DNA of 64,000 bases from Enterobacter wuhouensis (GTDB taxonomy: Bacteria; Pseudomonadota; Gammaproteobacteria; Enterobacterales; Enterobacteriaceae), in contig NZ_SJOO01000004.1 of the NCBI RefSeq assembly GCF_004331265.1, positions 434,001 to 498,000 of the forward strand, given 5' to 3'. Position numbers and translations under genes: made by a program. The notes under the pieces are model-generated. The model ran no database searches. It was not told the origin of the DNA and was given only the letters and a program-made list of their open reading frames with translations. Positions 26,736-35,870 of this stretch are shown here, one piece after another. The number at the start of each line of letters is the position of its first letter. The stretch's first letter is position 1.

Positions 26736-27794
26736 TTACTGGTCTAGCGCCACGCGAGCCGCGTGGCGCGTGGCATTACTCACCGAACCATAATCCATCA
26801 CTTTCCCCTGCAGCAGCAGGTTATAGACCGGAGCCTGGGGTCGATTGAGCCGCGTTTGCAGCAGTTGAACGGCCTCAATACCCAGATCCCGGCAGGGCAC
26901 GGTTACGCCCGTCACCGGTTTTTCCAGGCGGTGCTCCAGATTCCACGCAAAATCGGTCGTGATAAGCGAGATATCCTCCGGGACGCGCAGCCCGTGCCGC
27001 TGCAATGCCCGAAGCACGCCTTCCGTCATGCTGGTGCTGTTGGGGAAAATCACCTCTGGCCATTGTGAACGGTCATGGCGCATCAGCCACTCATCCAGCG
27101 CCCGCTCGGCCTCTTCTGCCGTAAACCACTCCGTCACCAGTAAATCGCGCTGCGGGTCAAAGGCGACGTGGAAATGACGATACGCCTCTTTGATGCCGTC
27201 GAGTCTGGCATAGAGCGTATCACGGCGCAGGCAGGTCAGCGTGAGCACCCGCCGGTGCCCCTGCTCGAAAAGATATTGCATGGTGGTAAAGCCAATCGCG
27301 CGGTGATCCGGCGAAACGGAATCCAGCACCCGATCCCTGTCGACGGAATTAATTAATACGCAGGGTTTATTAAGCGTACTGGCCAGTTTAAAAATGGTGG
27401 AATCATCCGTGCCAATGATAATTATCGCGTTAATATTTTTATGGCTGGCCTTTTCGAGAAATAATTTTACATCGGCGTGTTGTTCTTCCAGCCCGCAATA
27501 ACTGACCCACACATTGTGCGGCGCGCTGGCTTCGGCGATCCCTTTAGTCACTTCCAGATAAAAAATATCGCCGCGCCCCTGAAAGGTTCTTTCCGGGGCA
27601 AAAACAGCGATACCGTTAATCAGCAGCCGCCCGCTCGCCATCGACTCAAGCACGCCGAGCTCGCGCGCGGTGCGGACAATCGCGTCGCGCGCCTTATCGC
27701 TGGTGTAAGACTTGCCGCTGAGCACTCTGGAAACCGTACTGACCGAGTACCCCGTCAGGGACGCGATCTCCTCCATTTTTAACCTGCCAGCCAT
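26736..27794 (-). CDS. LacI-family transcriptional regulator of the oxidoreductase cluster
   Basis: This is a 352-residue protein with an N-terminal LacI helix-turn-helix (KMEEIASLTGYSVSTVSRVLSGKSY, residues 7-31) and a periplasmic-binding-protein-like effector domain (GIAVFAPERTFQGRGDIFYLEVTKGIAEA, IPNS-like INAIIIIGTDDS, VIFPNSTSMTEGVLRALQRHG). It is divergent from the first Gfo/Idh/MocA gene. A perfect 14-bp palindrome 28 bp before its start is the likely operator, which suggests autoregulation and control of the divergent operon. The inducer is unknown but is presumably the sugar-like substrate of the cluster. Confidence 0.92.
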   Translation of the reverse strand: MAGRLKMEEIASLTGYSVSTVSRVLSGKSYTSDKARDAIVRTARELGVLESMASGRLLINGIAVFAPERTFQGRGDIFYLEVTKGIAEASAPHNVWVSYCGLEEQHADVKLFLEKASHKNINAIIIIGTDDSTIFKLASTLNKPCVLINSVDRDRVLDSVSPDHRAIGFTTMQYLFEQGHRRVLTLTCLRRDTLYARLDGIKEAYRHFHVAFDPQRDLLVTEWFTAEEAERALDEWLMRHDRSQWPEVIFPNSTSMTEGVLRALQRHGLRVPEDISLITTDFAWNLEHRLEKPVTGVTVPCRDLGIEAVQLLQTRLNRPQAPVYNLLLQGKVMDYGSVSNATRHAARVALDQ

Positions 27795-27821
27795 AGTGTG
27801 ACCTCGCTCCCAATCAGTTTT

Positions 27822-27835
27822 TGCAAATATTTGCA
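27822..27835. promoter_or_regulatory. palindromic LacI-family operator candidate
   Basis: TGCAAATATTTGCA is a perfect palindrome of LacI-operator size between the divergent regulator and oxidoreductase genes. A second, near-perfect palindrome TTGATTTTAAAACCAA lies at 27847-27862, 26 bp away centre to centre. Confidence 0.6.
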
Positions 27836-27986
27836 GAAACAGCGCTTTGATTTTAAAACCAAATTTCAGAAACGTTAGAGTTTACTTATTGACCTTGCGA
27901 GTATTCTCACAAAAACACATTGTCGCTACGGTCCGCCTTTCTTATTTTCCGGTCATCACTCTTTTCGACTGAAATTAAGGTGTGAC

Positions 27987-29138
27987 ATGGAGAAGGTACG
28001 TTTTGGCATTATTGGTATAGGTAATATCGGTACGGTCCACGCGCGCTATTTGCTGGCAGGTACCGTCAGCGACGCCTGCCTGACTGCGGTTTGCGATCAT
28101 GCTCCGGAAAAACATCCGGCCATTCGCCAGCTGGTGGGCGCCATCCCGCTGTTCAGCGACGCGCAGGAGATGCTCCAGTGCGGGCTTATCGACGCGGTCA
28201 TCGTCGCGACCCCGCACTACGAGCACCCGCGCCTGTCGATGCTGGCCATGCGCAACGGCATTCATACCCTGTGCGAGAAACCGGCGGGCGTGTATACGGC
28301 GCAGGTGCAGGAGATGAATGCCTGCGCGCACGAGTGCGACGTGGTGTTCGGCATCATGTACAACCAGCGCCCTAACCCGCTCTATCAGAAGGTTAAAGAA
28401 CTGATCGACAGCGGCGAGCTGGGTGAAATCCGCCGTTCAAACTGGATCATCACCAACTGGTATCGCTCGCAGAGCTATTACAACTCCGGCGGCTGGCGCG
28501 CCACCTGGAAGGGCGAAGGCGGCGGCGTGCTGCTCAACCAGGACCCGCACCAGCTCGATCTCTGGCAGTGGCTGGTGGGTATGCCGGTACGCCTGCGCGC
28601 GTTTTGCCAGTTCGGTAAGCATCGCGATATCGAAGTGGAAGACGAGGTCACCGCCTACGCCGAATATGCCAACGGGGCCACCGGCGTGTTTATCACCACC
28701 GTCGCCGAAACGCCGGGGACCAACCGCCTGGAGATCGTGGGCGATCGCGGCAAGGTGGTCGTGGAAGAAGGGAAGCTGCGCTACTGGCGGCTGCGTGAAT
28801 CCGAAACGGCGTTTAACGCCCGCTGGCAAAACGGTTTCGGCGAGCCGGAATGCTGGGAAGTCACCCTTCCCGTCGCGCCGGAATGCAGCGAGCACTACGT
28901 CATCACCGCCAACTTCTGTGCCGCCATCCTGCGCGGCGAGCCGCTGATCGCGCCCGGTCTGGAAGGCATTCGCGGCTTAACGCTTTCCAACGCCATGCAC
29001 CTTTCCACCTGGACGGACGACTGGGTCGAACTGCCGCTCAACGAGAAACAGTATCTGCGCCTGCTCCAGCAGCGCATTAACACCTCAGTAGACAAAGAGG
29101 CCACCAGCGTCACGCTGGACGCCTCGGGCAGCTGGTAA
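27987..29138 (+). CDS. Gfo/Idh/MocA-family oxidoreductase 1
   Basis: This is a 383-residue protein. The N-terminal Rossmann fold has VRFGIIGIGNIGTVHARYL (dinucleotide GxGxxG type). The catalytic-region motif CEKPAGVY is near residue 96, and HQLDLWQWLVG (near 190) supplies the usual catalytic histidine. The C-terminal beta-sheet domain follows the family plan. Members oxidise hydroxyls of sugars, inositols or glycosides with NAD(P). It is the first of four tandem family members with a GPH symporter, and overlapping or close spacing suggests one operon. The substrate is unknown. Confidence 0.92.
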   Translation: MEKVRFGIIGIGNIGTVHARYLLAGTVSDACLTAVCDHAPEKHPAIRQLVGAIPLFSDAQEMLQCGLIDAVIVATPHYEHPRLSMLAMRNGIHTLCEKPAGVYTAQVQEMNACAHECDVVFGIMYNQRPNPLYQKVKELIDSGELGEIRRSNWIITNWYRSQSYYNSGGWRATWKGEGGGVLLNQDPHQLDLWQWLVGMPVRLRAFCQFGKHRDIEVEDEVTAYAEYANGATGVFITTVAETPGTNRLEIVGDRGKVVVEEGKLRYWRLRESETAFNARWQNGFGEPECWEVTLPVAPECSEHYVITANFCAAILRGEPLIAPGLEGIRGLTLSNAMHLSTWTDDWVELPLNEKQYLRLLQQRINTSVDKEATSVTLDASGSW

Positions 29139-29154
29139 CCCGGGAGAATAATTG

Positions 29155-30333
29155 ATGTTAAACGTCGCTATCGTGGGAACAGGGAATATCTCGCATAACC
29201 ACATTCAGGGCTATTTGCAGTTCGGCCAGCGCTGCCGGATTGTCGCGCTGGTGGATATCTACCCCGAAAAGGCCGAAGAGAAAAAGGCACGCTACGGCCT
29301 GACGGAGGCGCGTGTTTATGCAAGCCACCAGCTGATGCTGGAATCAGAACGCAGCCTCGATATTGTCGATGTCTGCACGCCGCCCTACGTACATGCAGAA
29401 ATCAGCATCGACGCACTTCGCGCCGGTTGCCACGTGCTGTGCGAAAAACCGATGGCCGCGTCGCTTGAGGAGTGCGACGCGATGATTGCCGCACAAAAAG
29501 CCAGCGGCAAAACGCTCGCCATCATCGCGCAAAACCGCTTTACCGATGCCTTCTGGCGCTTAAAGGCGGCGCTGGACTCCGGCCTCGCGGGCAAGATCTG
29601 CCACGCGCAGGTCGACTCCTTCTGGTGGCGCGGACACTGCTATTACGATCTGTGGTGGCGCGGCACCTGGGAAAAAGAGGGCGGCGGCTGCACGCTGAAC
29701 CACGCGGTGCACCATATCGACGCTATTCAGTGGATGCTGGGCTTTCCGTCCGAGGTGGTGGCGATGATGACCAACGTGGCGCACGACAACGCCGAAGTAG
29801 AGGATCTCAGCGCCGCGATTTTCAAATACCCCAGCGGCGCGCTCACGCAGTTGACCGCCTCGGTTGTCCATCACGGCGAAGATCAGAAAATCATTATTCA
29901 GGGCGACAAAGCGCGTATTTCCGCGCCGTGGCAGGCGTTTGCCAGCGTCAGCGCCGATAACGGCTTTCCGCAGGAAACGAACGACCTGACGCGAGAAGCG
30001 CAGCTCAACGCCGTCTTCCATGAGACGCCGAAGCTCGCATGGACGCTGCACACGGGCCAGATCGACGACCTGCTCCAGAGCATTGAGCGCGACGCGGCCC
30101 CGCTGGTGGACGGCGTGCAGGGCAAGCGCTCGCTGGAGCTGATTACCGCGATTTACAAGTCATCCATCACCCGCAGCGTTGTCACCCTGCCAATTGGCCG
30201 TGACGATCCGTTTTACCGTACCGGCGGGACCAACGCCCTCGCCCCCCGTTTTTATGAGAAATCCGCAAGCGTCGCCAACTTCAGCGAAGTGGGCGCTATC
30301 CCTTTGGGCAAAGATCTGGATCGAGGAATTTAA
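29155..30333 (+). CDS. Gfo/Idh/MocA-family oxidoreductase 2
   Basis: This is a 392-residue protein. The ATG at 29155 is preferred over a TTG one codon earlier; GGGAG lies upstream. The Rossmann motif is LNVAIVGTGNISHNHIQGY, the EKP motif is CEKPMAAS (near residue 98), and HHIDAIQWMLGFPSE supplies the catalytic histidine region. The tryptophan-rich segment DSFWWRGHCYYDLWWRGTWEKEGGG (near 160) resembles those of its neighbours 1 and 4 and may line a sugar site. It starts 16 nt after gene 1. Confidence 0.92.
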   Translation: MLNVAIVGTGNISHNHIQGYLQFGQRCRIVALVDIYPEKAEEKKARYGLTEARVYASHQLMLESERSLDIVDVCTPPYVHAEISIDALRAGCHVLCEKPMAASLEECDAMIAAQKASGKTLAIIAQNRFTDAFWRLKAALDSGLAGKICHAQVDSFWWRGHCYYDLWWRGTWEKEGGGCTLNHAVHHIDAIQWMLGFPSEVVAMMTNVAHDNAEVEDLSAAIFKYPSGALTQLTASVVHHGEDQKIIIQGDKARISAPWQAFASVSADNGFPQETNDLTREAQLNAVFHETPKLAWTLHTGQIDDLLQSIERDAAPLVDGVQGKRSLELITAIYKSSITRSVVTLPIGRDDPFYRTGGTNALAPRFYEKSASVANFSEVGAIPLGKDLDRGI

Positions 30334-30335
30334 CC

Positions 30336-31403
30336 ATGAACAAGAATGACGGAATGAACTACGCGCCGGTCGGCAAACCACAGCCCGTTGTGCGCGAGGG
30401 AGAGTTTGTCTTTGCCGCCGCCGCGCTCGACCACGGCCATATCTACGGCATGAGTAACGGCCTGATTGAAGCGGGCGCGACGCTCAAGTGGGTTTACGAT
30501 CCCGACCCGGCGAAAGTGGATAAATTTATCCAGCAGTACCCGCAGGCAAACGTGGCGAAGTCGCTGGAGGTGATACTCAACGACGATGAGGTGCGTCTGG
30601 TCGCAGGGGCCGCTATCCCCTCCGAGCGCTGCGCGCTGGGGCTGAAAGCGATGGCCGCAGGCAAAGACTACTTTACCGACAAAGCGCCGCTCACCACGCT
30701 AGAACAGCTGGCCGATGCCAGGGCGATGGTCGAGAAAACCGGGAAGAAATACGCGGTCTACTACAGCGAACGCCTGCACGTGGAGAGCGCGGTCTTTGCC
30801 GGACAGCTGGTGCAGCAGGGCGCGATTGGTCGCGTAGTCCAAACCCTGGGCACCGGCCCGCACCGGGAAGGAACGGGCCGCCCGGACTGGTTCTACGATC
30901 GTCGCTACTTCGGCGGCATTCTGTGCGATATCGGCAGCCACCAGATTGAGCAATTTCTGTTTTACACCGGGAACAGCAACGCCACCGTGGTCGCCGGCCA
31001 GGCACGCAATTTCAACCATCCGCAGTATCCGGCATTTGAAGATTTCGGCGACGCAATGATTAAGGGCGAAAACGGTGCCAGCGGCTATTTCCGCTGCGAC
31101 TGGTTCACGCCGGACGGGCTCTCTACCTGGGGCGATGGCCGCCTGACGCTGCTCGGCACCGAGGGGTATATCGAAATCCGCAAATACGTCGACCTCACCC
31201 GCGGCGAGCAGGACGTGGTTTACCTCGTCAACAAAGAGGGCGAGTTCCGCTATCCGGTGGCCGGACAGGTCGGGTTCCCGTTCTTTGGCGAGCTGATCCT
31301 CGACTGCCTGCACCGCACCGAAAACGCCATGACGCAGGCGCACGCCTTTAAGGCGGCGGAGCTGTGCGTGAAGGCGCAGATGCTCGCGAACGCGGCTGAC
31401 TGA
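30336..31403 (+). CDS. divergent Gfo/Idh/MocA-like protein lacking canonical NAD and EKP motifs
   Basis: This is a 355-residue protein with the overall Gfo/Idh/MocA outline, but the first strand reads FVFAAAALDHGHIYGMSNGL rather than a GxGxxG loop, and the EKP motif is replaced by FTDKAPLTT (near residue 112). A candidate catalytic histidine is in LCDIGSHQIEQFLFYTG (near 195). The start is 2 nt after gene 2 with GAGGAA upstream. The altered cofactor loop suggests a different cofactor mode or a non-redox role, such as lyase or isomerase, on the product of the neighbouring dehydrogenases. Confidence 0.88.
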   Translation: MNKNDGMNYAPVGKPQPVVREGEFVFAAAALDHGHIYGMSNGLIEAGATLKWVYDPDPAKVDKFIQQYPQANVAKSLEVILNDDEVRLVAGAAIPSERCALGLKAMAAGKDYFTDKAPLTTLEQLADARAMVEKTGKKYAVYYSERLHVESAVFAGQLVQQGAIGRVVQTLGTGPHREGTGRPDWFYDRRYFGGILCDIGSHQIEQFLFYTGNSNATVVAGQARNFNHPQYPAFEDFGDAMIKGENGASGYFRCDWFTPDGLSTWGDGRLTLLGTEGYIEIRKYVDLTRGEQDVVYLVNKEGEFRYPVAGQVGFPFFGELILDCLHRTENAMTQAHAFKAAELCVKAQMLANAAD

Positions 31404-31415
31404 CGGGAGGCGAAG

Positions 31416-32438
31416 ATGACCATCCTGAACACGGCGATTATCGGCGGCGGGGCTATCCACGGCTGTCATGTGAATGCCCTGCGCCAGATCCCCAACGTCA
31501 CGCTGCGCGCGCTGGTCGACACCGACAGCGTCAAAGGACTGAAGCTGGCGATGAACTATCAGTGCCGCTTTTATCAGGATTACCGGGAAATGCTGCTGGA
31601 TGACAGCATCGACGTGGTGCACATCTGCACGCCCCACTTCGAGCACAAAAACATGATCCTGGCGGCGCTTGCCGCCGGAAAGAATGTGTTTTGCGAAAAG
31701 CCGGTGGGCATGAACGGGAGCGACATCATTGATATCACCCGTGCTGTTGAAGGTGCTTCGGGATTGCTTGGCGTCTGCTATCAAAACCGGCTCAACCCAA
31801 CCAGCCTGCGGATCCTGCACGAATTACGCAACGGCGGGCTGGGCAAGATGTTGAGCATCAGGGCGGTGCTGACGTGGTCACGTTCAGGCGCTTACTACAC
31901 CGACAGCGCCTGGCGCGGACGGCTGGCAACGGAGGGCGGCAGCCTGCTGATCAACCAGGCGATCCACACGCTAGACCTGATGCAGTGGTTCGCCGGTGGC
32001 GTCACGCGGCTGAAGGGCGTGGTCGACAGCGGCGAGCTGGCCGACGTCACCGAGGGAGAAGACAGCGCGATGGCGACGCTGCACTTTGCTAACGGCGCGC
32101 GCGGGATCTTTTATGCCAGCAACTGCTACACCACCGACTCTCCGCTTTTACTGGAGATCCACTGCGAGCACGGCTCGCTGCTGCTTAACGACAATACGCT
32201 CTGGCGTGTTACCCCTGGCGAACGTTTTAAGCTGGAAAGCGACGCCGCCCCCGACGGCTCGGCCAAAAGCTACTGGGGGCTGGGACACCAGCAGGCGATC
32301 CGCCGCTTTTATCATGCCATCAATAACCCCGGGAACACGGATTACACCGATATCCGTGAAGCCGGAAAATCACTCACGCTTGTGGAGGCTATATATCGGT
32401 CATCTCAAATAAGACAGTGGATAGATATCAATAATTAG
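31416..32438 (+). CDS. Gfo/Idh/MocA-family oxidoreductase 4
   Basis: This is a 340-residue protein with the Rossmann motif LNTAIIGGGAIHGCHVNAL, the EKP motif FCEKPVGMNGSD (near residue 96) and the catalytic region NQAIHTLDLMQWFAGG (near 182). GGGAGG precedes the ATG. It resembles gene 1 more than gene 3. It ends 79 nt before the symporter gene; the gap contains a small ACCTG/CAGGT hairpin. Confidence 0.92.
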   Translation: MTILNTAIIGGGAIHGCHVNALRQIPNVTLRALVDTDSVKGLKLAMNYQCRFYQDYREMLLDDSIDVVHICTPHFEHKNMILAALAAGKNVFCEKPVGMNGSDIIDITRAVEGASGLLGVCYQNRLNPTSLRILHELRNGGLGKMLSIRAVLTWSRSGAYYTDSAWRGRLATEGGSLLINQAIHTLDLMQWFAGGVTRLKGVVDSGELADVTEGEDSAMATLHFANGARGIFYASNCYTTDSPLLLEIHCEHGSLLLNDNTLWRVTPGERFKLESDAAPDGSAKSYWGLGHQQAIRRFYHAINNPGNTDYTDIREAGKSLTLVEAIYRSSQIRQWIDINN

Positions 32439-32517
32439 AACGTAATTTGAATTCCAGCAGTTAATAAAAATACGACCTGAAAGACAGGTTAATCATTACC
32501 CTACACTGGATATTATT

Positions 32518-34065
32518 ATGGTCAAACCAACTGAACGTAGAGTTGGTTATGGCGTGGCGCTTGGCTACGGCATAACCGATCTGTTTGGCGGAGGCGCTTT
32601 CGCCATTATCGGCACCTGGCTGCTCTTTTTTTACACCACCTATTGCGGGCTTTCCGTTGTCGAAGCGGGGTCTATTTTTGCCATTGCCCGCGTGATTGAT
32701 GCGTTATTAAGCCCGATAATGGGCTATATCACCGACAATTTCGGGGATACCTGGCTTGGGCGGAAATTTGGCCGTCGGCGCTTCTTTTTATTACTCAGCT
32801 CCCCGCTCATGTTCCTTTACGCCCTGCTGTGGATGACGGATATGGGATACTGGTATTACCTGGGCACCTATCTCTCTATCGAACTGCTGTCGGCAATGGT
32901 GTTAGTTCCGTGGGAAACCCTGGCGGCGGAAATGACCAACCGCTACGAAGAGCGTAGCCGCCTCTCCGGGGTGCGCATGATTTGCTCGCAGCTGGGCGGT
33001 TTTCTTGCCGTTTCCGTTCCCGGCGTCATTATGCAGTTCACCGGAAAAGATAATCCGTTTACCTACACCCTGACGGGCCTGATATTTTCCTGCGTCTTTT
33101 GTATTGCGGTATTTATTACCTGGTATACCACGTGGGAAGCGAAAGACGTTCATCAGGAATCTGACTTTAAGGTCGATAATCATCGCAGCAGCGGGATAGG
33201 CAATCACCTTAAATATCTGGTACTGGATCTGTTTTCATCCTTCCGCATTCGGGCGTTTCGCCTGCATATTTTGATTTATATCTTCTCCTTTACCGCGATG
33301 GATGTATTCGGCTCCGTCTTTACCTATTACGTGGTGTATTGCCTGAGCCAGGACGCGGCTGCCGTATCCGGCTGGCTGAGCATCGCGGCGTTCGCATCGG
33401 TGCCGGGTACGTACGGATTTATGCTGCTGTTGAACCGGCTCAACATGACGCCATCGGCGGCCCTGCGCCTCGCCTACGGCTGTATCTTCCTGGTGCTGGG
33501 GTTCCTGTTTACGGTCTACCTCACCAAAACGCAGGTGCCGACGCTGCTGTTCTCGGCGGTCTTTATTCTGCTCGGCGCGGCGCGTTCCGGCCTGTATTAC
33601 ATCCCGTGGAATATCTACAGCTTTATCCCGGATATCGATGAGATGGTCACGCAGCAGCGCCGTGAAGGGATTTTTGCGGGCGTAATGGTGCTGACCCGCA
33701 AAAGCACCGTCGCGATTGCCATCATGATTATCGGCCTGGTGCTGCAGGAATCCGGCTTCGTGAAGGGCAGCGGCGCACAGCCCGAAAGCGCGCTGGGCGC
33801 CATCATCGGGCTGATGATTTTTGCAACGGCGGCGCTGCTCGCGGTGAGCTTCTTCGCGACGTATAAGTTCAGGCTGACGCGAGAAACGCACAAGGTGCTG
33901 CTCAAAGAGATTGCCCGCCGCAAGCTGGGCGGCGACTATCGAGACTGCGACGATGACACGCGCGTGGTCATCAAGCAGCTGACGGGCTATGAATACGACC
34001 AGGTGTGGGGCGGCGACGCTACGCGCCGGGCGGTCGGCAAGGTCGATCTCTCCACGGTAAAATAA
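32518..34065 (+). CDS. GPH-type (MelB-like) glycoside:cation symporter
   Basis: This is a 515-residue membrane protein of the glycoside-pentoside-hexuronide family (MFS_2), with about 12 membrane segments. The N-terminal region GYGVALGYGITDLFGGGAFAIIGTWLLFFYT and the loop LGRKFGRRRFFLL (between segments 2 and 3) are typical. It also carries a hydrophilic C-terminal tail of about 60 residues, longer than usual. It probably imports the substrate of the four adjacent Gfo/Idh/MocA proteins with Na+ or H+. It is the last gene of the cluster, followed by a REP-like hairpin. Confidence 0.92.
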   Translation: MVKPTERRVGYGVALGYGITDLFGGGAFAIIGTWLLFFYTTYCGLSVVEAGSIFAIARVIDALLSPIMGYITDNFGDTWLGRKFGRRRFFLLLSSPLMFLYALLWMTDMGYWYYLGTYLSIELLSAMVLVPWETLAAEMTNRYEERSRLSGVRMICSQLGGFLAVSVPGVIMQFTGKDNPFTYTLTGLIFSCVFCIAVFITWYTTWEAKDVHQESDFKVDNHRSSGIGNHLKYLVLDLFSSFRIRAFRLHILIYIFSFTAMDVFGSVFTYYVVYCLSQDAAAVSGWLSIAAFASVPGTYGFMLLLNRLNMTPSAALRLAYGCIFLVLGFLFTVYLTKTQVPTLLFSAVFILLGAARSGLYYIPWNIYSFIPDIDEMVTQQRREGIFAGVMVLTRKSTVAIAIMIIGLVLQESGFVKGSGAQPESALGAIIGLMIFATAALLAVSFFATYKFRLTRETHKVLLKEIARRKLGGDYRDCDDDTRVVIKQLTGYEYDQVWGGDATRRAVGKVDLSTVK

Positions 34066-34072
34066 CCTTCAA

Positions 34073-34098
34073 CGCCGGGCGGTATCATGCCGCCCGGC
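34073..34098. repeat. REP-like hairpin after the symporter gene
   Basis: GCCGGGCGG-TATCATG-CCGCCCGGC forms a perfect 9-bp stem 8 nt after the stop. It resembles enterobacterial REP units and may end the transcript. Confidence 0.7.
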
Positions 34099-34261
34099 CT
34101 GCCTTTACTGCCAAAAATGTGACCTCTGGCAGATTTACACGTCTTTACGCTATACTACCGCTGAAATAATCGGCTCAACGCTACGAGCCGACGTTCAATG
34201 TGTATCCACACAAATGGTATCAACTCCCCTTCTGAGGATCTGGCGATAAGCCGGATAAACT

Positions 34262-35599
34262 ATGTTAAACAGTATTTTAGTAATACTTTGCCTTATTGCC
34301 GTCAGCGCATTTTTCTCGATATCGGAGATTTCGCTGGCCGCGTCCCGTAAAATCAAACTGAAGCTGCTTGCCGATGAAGGCAACATCAACGCATCACGCA
34401 TCCTGAAGATGCAGGAAAACCCCGGCATGTTCTTCACCGTGGTTCAGATTGGCCTGAACGCGGTCGCCATTCTCGGCGGTATCGTGGGCGATGCAGCATT
34501 TTCTCCGGCGTTCTATAGCCTCTTTGTGAAGTACATGTCCGTAGAGCTTGCCGAACAGCTGAGCTTTATCCTCTCCTTCACCCTGGTGACTGGCCTGTTC
34601 ATTCTCTTCGCAGACCTGACCCCGAAACGCATCGGTATGATTGCGCCAGAAGCCGTGGCTTTGCGTATCATCAACCCGATGCGCTTCTGCCTGTATGTGT
34701 TCCGCCCGCTGGTCTGGTTCTTCAACGGCCTGGCGAATATGATTTTCCGCATCTTCAAGCTGCCGATGGTGCGCAAGGATGACATCACTTCCGACGATAT
34801 TTATGCGGTGGTGGAAGCCGGCGCGCTTGCCGGGGTGCTGCGTAAGCAGGAGCACGAGCTGATTGAGAACGTCTTTGAACTGGAATCCCGTACCGTTCCG
34901 TCATCCATGACCGGCCGTGAAAACGTGATTTGGTTCGATCTGCACGAAGACGAGCAGAGCCTGAAGAACAAGGTTGCCGAGCATCCGCACTCTAAGTTCC
35001 TGGTCTGTAATGAAGATATCGACCACATCATCGGCTACGTCGACTCGAAAGACCTGCTGAACCGCGTGCTGGCAAACCAGAGCCTGGCGCTGAACAGCGG
35101 CGTGCAGATCCGCAATACGCTGATCGTGCCGGACACCCTGACGCTCTCAGAAGCGCTGGAAAGCTTCAAAACCGCCGGTGAAGACTTCGCCGTCATCATG
35201 AACGAATACGCGCTGGTGGTGGGCATCATCACCCTGAACGACGTGATGACCACGCTGATGGGCGATCTCGTCGGCCAGGGCATGGAAGAGCAGATTGTTC
35301 AGCGTGACGAGAACTCGTGGCTGATCGACGGCGGTACGCCGATTGAAGACGTGATGCGCGTGCTGGACATCGACGAATTCCCGCAGTCCGGCAACTACGA
35401 AACTATCGGCGGCTTTATGATGTTTATGCTGCGTAAAATCCCGAAGCGCACCGACTCGGTGAAGTTCTCAGGATTCAAGTTTGAGGTGGTGGATATCGAT
35501 AACTACCGCATCGACCAGCTGCTGGTGACGCGTATCGATAGCAAACCGACCGTGCTGGTGCCGAGGCTGCCGGACGCGGAAGACAAGGTGTCGGCGTAA
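34262..35599 (+). CDS. ytfL: CNNM/CorC-type membrane protein YtfL (putrescine exporter PaeA)
   Basis: This is a 445-residue protein (E. coli 447). An N-terminal CNNM membrane domain has about four segments (MLNSILVILCLIAVSAFFSISEISLAASRK, QIGLNAVAILGGIVGDAAF). It is followed by a CBS pair (about residues 210-330) and a C-terminal CorC/HlyC domain (GGTPIEDVMRVLDIDEFP). The E. coli protein has been reported to export putrescine and cadaverine. The 5' leader has a CGGCTC/GAGCCG hairpin. A good intrinsic terminator follows. Confidence 0.93.
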   Translation: MLNSILVILCLIAVSAFFSISEISLAASRKIKLKLLADEGNINASRILKMQENPGMFFTVVQIGLNAVAILGGIVGDAAFSPAFYSLFVKYMSVELAEQLSFILSFTLVTGLFILFADLTPKRIGMIAPEAVALRIINPMRFCLYVFRPLVWFFNGLANMIFRIFKLPMVRKDDITSDDIYAVVEAGALAGVLRKQEHELIENVFELESRTVPSSMTGRENVIWFDLHEDEQSLKNKVAEHPHSKFLVCNEDIDHIIGYVDSKDLLNRVLANQSLALNSGVQIRNTLIVPDTLTLSEALESFKTAGEDFAVIMNEYALVVGIITLNDVMTTLMGDLVGQGMEEQIVQRDENSWLIDGGTPIEDVMRVLDIDEFPQSGNYETIGGFMMFMLRKIPKRTDSVKFSGFKFEVVDIDNYRIDQLLVTRIDSKPTVLVPRLPDAEDKVSA

Positions 35600-35614
35600 A
35601 GGCCCAGATACATC

Positions 35615-35643
35615 AACGGCTCCCATTGGGAGCCGTCTTTTTA
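35615..35643 (+). terminator. ytfL terminator
   Basis: ACGGCTCCC-ATT-GGGAGCCGT is followed by CTTTTT, 15 nt after the stop. Confidence 0.9.
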
Positions 35644-35663
35644 ACTACTGCATAGCACGTTGG

Positions 35664-35870
35664 TTAAGCCATCTCAGTCTGCAGACGCATAACCTGACGG
35701 TTGACTTCGGACATCACAGACAGGTGCTGTTTGTCCTTCACTTTTGGGATAAGGATTTTGCCCTTATCGAACTCAAAAGCGCCAACATCCTTGATATACA
35801 ACCGTCCACGGAACAGGATCTTCACGTACTTCGCCACCTGAAGCGGGTTGTAGCGTTGGAAAATTTTCAT
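35664..35870 (-). CDS. ytfK: SpoT-stimulating protein YtfK
   Basis: This is a 68-residue protein, the same length as the E. coli orthologue (DUF1107). The sequence [39 protein letters not shown] is typical. YtfK binds SpoT and promotes (p)ppGpp build-up under phosphate and fatty-acid starvation. E. coli ytfK belongs to the PhoB regulon. I could not find a convincing Pho box in the region before it here. Confidence 0.93.
   Translation of the reverse strand: MKIFQRYNPLQVAKYVKILFRGRLYIKDVGAFEFDKGKILIPKVKDKQHLSVMSEVNRQVMRLQTEMA

Noticed and set aside
33235..33891. 218-codon frame opposite the GPH symporter
   Set aside because: It is a shadow of the symporter gene, with a translation rich in Arg, Gln and His and without recognisable features.
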